Below, piece by piece: positions 61,496-64,000 of a DNA stretch of 64,000 nucleotides. Location: positions 496,001 to 560,000 of the forward strand of contig DCVT01000031.1 in assembly GCA_002328075.1 (NCBI GenBank), written 5' to 3'. How positions within the stretch are numbered: position 1 is the stretch's first letter; each line of letters begins with the position of its first letter. Source of the DNA: Anaerolineales bacterium UBA2181. GTDB taxonomy: Bacteria > Chloroflexota > Anaerolineae > Promineifilales > UBA4811. A model generated the notes under the pieces. That model was not told the DNA's origin. It was given only the letters and a program-made list of their open reading frames with translations, and ran no database searches. The position numbers and the translations under genes were made by a program.

Positions 61496-62656
61496 ATGCA
61501 ATCCAGAGCGCAGGCAATCCAGGACCAGATGGTCCAGTGGCGCCGTGACTTTCACATGGTTCCAGAGCTGGGTTTTGAGGAGGTGAGGACCGCGGAACGG
61601 GTGGCCCAGGTGGTGGACGGGCTGGGTTACCGGGTGCGGCGGGGGGTCGGCCGGACCGGCGTGGTGGCGGACCTGGGCAACGGTGGGCGACGGATCGCCA
61701 TCCGGGCTGACATGGACGCCCTTCCCATCCAGGACGAAAAGGACGTTCCCTATGCCTCGCAGGTCCCGGGCGTGATGCACGCCTGCGGACACGACGCCCA
61801 CACGGCCATCCTGTTGGGGGTGGCAACCCTATTGGCGCAGGAGTCCTTGCCGGGTTCGGTCCGGCTGCTCTTTCAGCCGTCCGAAGAACGGGAAGACCAG
61901 GAGGGATTTAGCGGCGCCCGACGGATGATTCAGGACGGAGCGATGGATGGGGTGGACGGCGTGCTGGCGCTGCACGTCGACTCGTCGCTTCCGGTGGGCG
62001 ATGTCACGCTGGCGGCCGGGCCGTGGTCGGCCGGGGTGGATACGCTCCAGGCGACCATCATCGGGGAGGGCGGCCACGGCTCCACGCCGGACAAGGTGGT
62101 GGACCCCATCTACCTGGCAGCGCATGTCGTTCTGGCGTTGCACGGCATCGTCTCGCGGCGCATGCCGCCTCACGGCCCAGCGGTCATCAGCATCGGTACC
62201 ATTCACGGGGGCCAGGTGGACAATGTGATCCCGGAGCGGGTGGATCTTTCGGCCACCATCCGGTTCCAGAACGGCAAGACCCAGAAGCGGCTGCATGCCG
62301 AGATCGTACGGGCGCTGGGCGTGGCTCGGGCCATGGGCGGTGACTACGAACACCGCATCATCATCGGCTATCCCCCGTCGCGCAATGATGATGGGATGGT
62401 GGGGTTCATCCGGCAGGCGGCGACCGAGCTGTTGGGTCAGGAACACATCATCAGCCCGGAGCCCAAGATGGGGGCGGAGGACTTTTGTTTCTTTTCCGAA
62501 CTGGCGCCGGGCGCCATGTTCGGGTTAGGCGCCCGCATCGAGGGAGACGAGCGGCGGCACCATCAGGCGCGATTCGACATCGATGAGGGCTGCCTGGCCA
62601 TCGGCGCTGCCTTGCTGGCCGAGTCCGCCCTGCGGTTCCTCGGCCGCGCCGGATGA
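61496..62656 (+). CDS. M20-family amidohydrolase
   Basis: A 386-residue zinc/manganese-dependent peptidase or amidohydrolase (IAA-amino-acid hydrolase/hippurate hydrolase-like). Motifs: RRDFHMVPELGFEE, IAIRADMDALPIQ, GVMHACGHDAHTAILLG (metal ligands), LLFQPSEER with the catalytic glutamates and EPKMGAEDFCFFSELAPGAMFGLGA near the end. The dimerization domain is in the middle (GGHGSTP). It lies 19 bases after the MttB-like gene. ATG at 61496; AAAGGA lies about 10 bases upstream. Confidence 0.93.
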   Translation: MQSRAQAIQDQMVQWRRDFHMVPELGFEEVRTAERVAQVVDGLGYRVRRGVGRTGVVADLGNGGRRIAIRADMDALPIQDEKDVPYASQVPGVMHACGHDAHTAILLGVATLLAQESLPGSVRLLFQPSEEREDQEGFSGARRMIQDGAMDGVDGVLALHVDSSLPVGDVTLAAGPWSAGVDTLQATIIGEGGHGSTPDKVVDPIYLAAHVVLALHGIVSRRMPPHGPAVISIGTIHGGQVDNVIPERVDLSATIRFQNGKTQKRLHAEIVRALGVARAMGGDYEHRIIIGYPPSRNDDGMVGFIRQAATELLGQEHIISPEPKMGAEDFCFFSELAPGAMFGLGARIEGDERRHHQARFDIDEGCLAIGAALLAESALRFLGRAG

Positions 62657-62684
62657 TCTCCGCCAGCCATCCCGGCCGGCATCA

Positions 62685-63605
62685 TCAGACGTCCAGATCG
62701 TCCAGGATGTCTTCCAGGCCCTGCTCCCAGACGTCGCTCAGGGGAGCGAACGGCTGCTCGGCAAAGTCCTGAGCCAGCTTGGCCAGATAATCGCGCACCT
62801 GCGGCCGGGTGAATTGCTGCTCCAGCCCTTCGATGTTGGCATCCACCGCGTGGATCAGCTCTGCGCTCTTCCGCTGCAGATCGGCAAAATCCCACCTCAG
62901 GCCAAACATGTGGACCAGTCGCCTCAGGATGTCATACCATGCCTTGTAGTCGGTCTCGATCTGCATGCCTCGCAGGTTATCTGATAGCTCGGTAAAGTCG
63001 TATGCCGGCACAAAGGCGTACAAAGCGGTGAATGCCAGGTCCCGCCCTTCTGCCCGGTGGGCCAGGTAGGTGCCGATGGTCGCCCCGCCCTCGTAATTGG
63101 AGAACCGGACCGCGTACTGGGTTAGCTCCTCCTTCATTTCGGGCAGGCTGTAGACGCAAGAGACCTCCCGGTCCTTGTCATAGGGCACGGGCCCATACAC
63201 GCCACCCACGGCCGCCACCCGGGTCACGCCCAGCTCCTCAACCGCCGAGAAAAATAGGTCGGCATACAGCTCACCGTTCAGGTGCGGCTCGTCTCCCAGA
63301 AAGATCGCCAGTCCCTGATCATCGTCTCCGGTGTAAAAGATTTGGTTGTGCCTGGTCTCCATCTCGCTCCGGTAGCCGTCCACCAGCTTGATCTGCGGCC
63401 GCAAAAAGTGATGGGTGCCCGGAAGCTGAAAGAGGTAACAATCCCGGGCGTCGATCTGGCCGATCAATTGGGCGCCGGTCTTTTCGATGATGTAGCCGGG
63501 CAATTCGGAAGAGATAGAGCCGGCGTCTGCCCATTGGCGCCAACCGGCAATCATGACCACCTTCTTGGCCTTTGGTTTGTGCCATAGTACTATTCGATCA
63601 TCCAT
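62685..63605 (-). CDS. PAC2-family protein
   Basis: A 306-residue protein of the PAC2 (proteasome assembly chaperone 2-like) family, common in bacteria without a known biochemical role. It has VMIAGWRQWADAGSISSELPGYI, DGDDDQ-like FYTGDDDQGLAIFLGDEPH, VAAVGGVYGPVPYDKDREVSCV and FSNYEGGATIGTYLAHRAE. It stands alone, opposite to the amidohydrolase. A TATAAT on the minus strand (63646-63651) with a weak GTGACG lies upstream. Confidence 0.8.
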   Translation of the reverse strand: MDDRIVLWHKPKAKKVVMIAGWRQWADAGSISSELPGYIIEKTGAQLIGQIDARDCYLFQLPGTHHFLRPQIKLVDGYRSEMETRHNQIFYTGDDDQGLAIFLGDEPHLNGELYADLFFSAVEELGVTRVAAVGGVYGPVPYDKDREVSCVYSLPEMKEELTQYAVRFSNYEGGATIGTYLAHRAEGRDLAFTALYAFVPAYDFTELSDNLRGMQIETDYKAWYDILRRLVHMFGLRWDFADLQRKSAELIHAVDANIEGLEQQFTRPQVRDYLAKLAQDFAEQPFAPLSDVWEQGLEDILDDLDV

Positions 63606-63645
63606 GGGCGCTCAGCTCCTTGCCGTCCAACCAAACGGTAACACC

Positions 63646-63673
63646 ATTATACCCGCCGACGGGCAGCCGTCAC
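63646..63673 (-). promoter_or_regulatory. Candidate promoter of the PAC2 gene
   Basis: On the minus strand GTGACG (63668-63673), 16 bases, TATAAT (63646-63651), about 40 bases before the ATG. Confidence 0.45.
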
Positions 63674-63723
63674 GGGCTGAGCCGGCCGTCGTCTGACGGC
63701 GCAGCTAGGATGGGCGAAGGGGA

Positions 63724-64000
63724 TCAAGGGGCCGGGTTGAGCACCCGACCCAGGAACAGGACCGTTCCGCTATGGTTGTCCTGTATCATAAAGAGGAACG
63801 GGTGATCCAGCCGCATCTGGATGACCGACGGATTGAGGGAGGTCAAACGCATGACCACGCCGGTGGCAGCGGCCGCCTCGGTGCCCTCTTCGTCGACCTT
63901 GACAAAGGCCTTGTGCAGCACCTCGCTGATGGACAGTTCGCGGTTGCCGGTCATCCCGCTAAAGTCGGCGCTCTCGGAAAAAGCGACCGGCATTCCCAGC
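63724..64000 (-). CDS. Serpin, C-terminal part
   Basis: The frame is open to the right edge of the window, so the 5' part is outside. The visible 90 residues are the end of a serine protease inhibitor: ISEVLHKAFVKVDEEGTEAAAATG (hinge of the reactive-centre loop), VVMRLTSLN (reactive site) and HPFLFMIQDNHSGTVLFLGRVLNP (the last strand). By the usual numbering P1-P1' would be Thr-Ser, which suggests an elastase-like rather than trypsin-like target; this is inference. The Ala-rich hinge is typical of inhibitory serpins. It is the second protease-inhibitor-type gene in the window, with the alpha-2-macroglobulin. Confidence 0.88.
   Translation of the reverse strand, partial: LGMPVAFSESADFSGMTGNRELSISEVLHKAFVKVDEEGTEAAAATGVVMRLTSLNPSVIQMRLDHPFLFMIQDNHSGTVLFLGRVLNPAP

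Overview
The window looks like a chromosomal segment of a GC-rich member of the Chloroflexota (Anaerolineae/Caldilineae-like); this is inferred from gene content, not from a marker search. Supporting signs are an HrcA/CIRCE-controlled hrcA-grpE-dnaK-dnaJ-prmA operon, large GT39-type membrane proteins with C-terminal beta modules, CYTH-CHAD and PPK2 genes, a thioredoxin-fold/cyclophilin lipoprotein fusion, a non-pyrrolysine MttB homologue and sigma70-type promoters. No rRNA, tRNA or CRISPR array was found.

Layout. 1-7,050: tail of a DUF4129 membrane protein, then a polyphosphate-type cluster (HTH-CHAD, two PPK2 kinases, CYTH-CHAD, and two opposed thymidylate-kinase-like proteins). 7,040-10,280: alcohol/quinone dehydrogenase, acyl-CoA dehydrogenase and 3-hydroxybutyryl-CoA dehydrogenase. 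10,480-14,290: phospholipase-C-like protein, GalE, and an ABC exporter operon. 14,540-29,870 (minus strand): a 2,002-residue alpha-2-macroglobulin, a single-domain response regulator, and a surface-glycan set of two giant membrane proteins, a module-only protein, a broken phosphodiesterase and a GT2. 29,890-37,170 (plus): a T-box controlled pheST operon, then a promoter-RNA-terminator unit ahead of ribosomal protein S1, S21 and IF-1. 37,140-43,630 (minus): PrmA, DnaJ, DnaK, GrpE, HrcA, CarD. 43,690-47,780: DedA, two lipoproteins and a DUF4157-like protein. 47,800-53,110: an island of decayed genes and insertion sequences, with an intact IS3-family element inside an HNH gene, a pentapeptide protein, a MazG-like pyrophosphohydrolase and an HNH nuclease. 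53,320-62,660: a duplicated membrane protein, then a peptide ABC transporter, S9 peptidase, MttB-like methyltransferase and M20 amidohydrolase. 62,680-64,000: a PAC2 protein and the 3' end of a serpin.

Most notable observation: the lipoprotein at 45,143-46,435 has one in-frame TGA exactly where the first cysteine of a CPYC redox motif belongs, with the thioredoxin-like fold intact on both sides and a hairpin about 13 nt downstream. This is the pattern of a selenocysteine (U-P-Y-C) protein, though a point mutation or sequencing error cannot be excluded. Other leads are the polyphosphate cluster, the candidate S1 leader RNA, the HNH/pyrophosphohydrolase pair, the orphan injection-system-effector-like protein and a beta module repeated nine times over three neighbouring genes.
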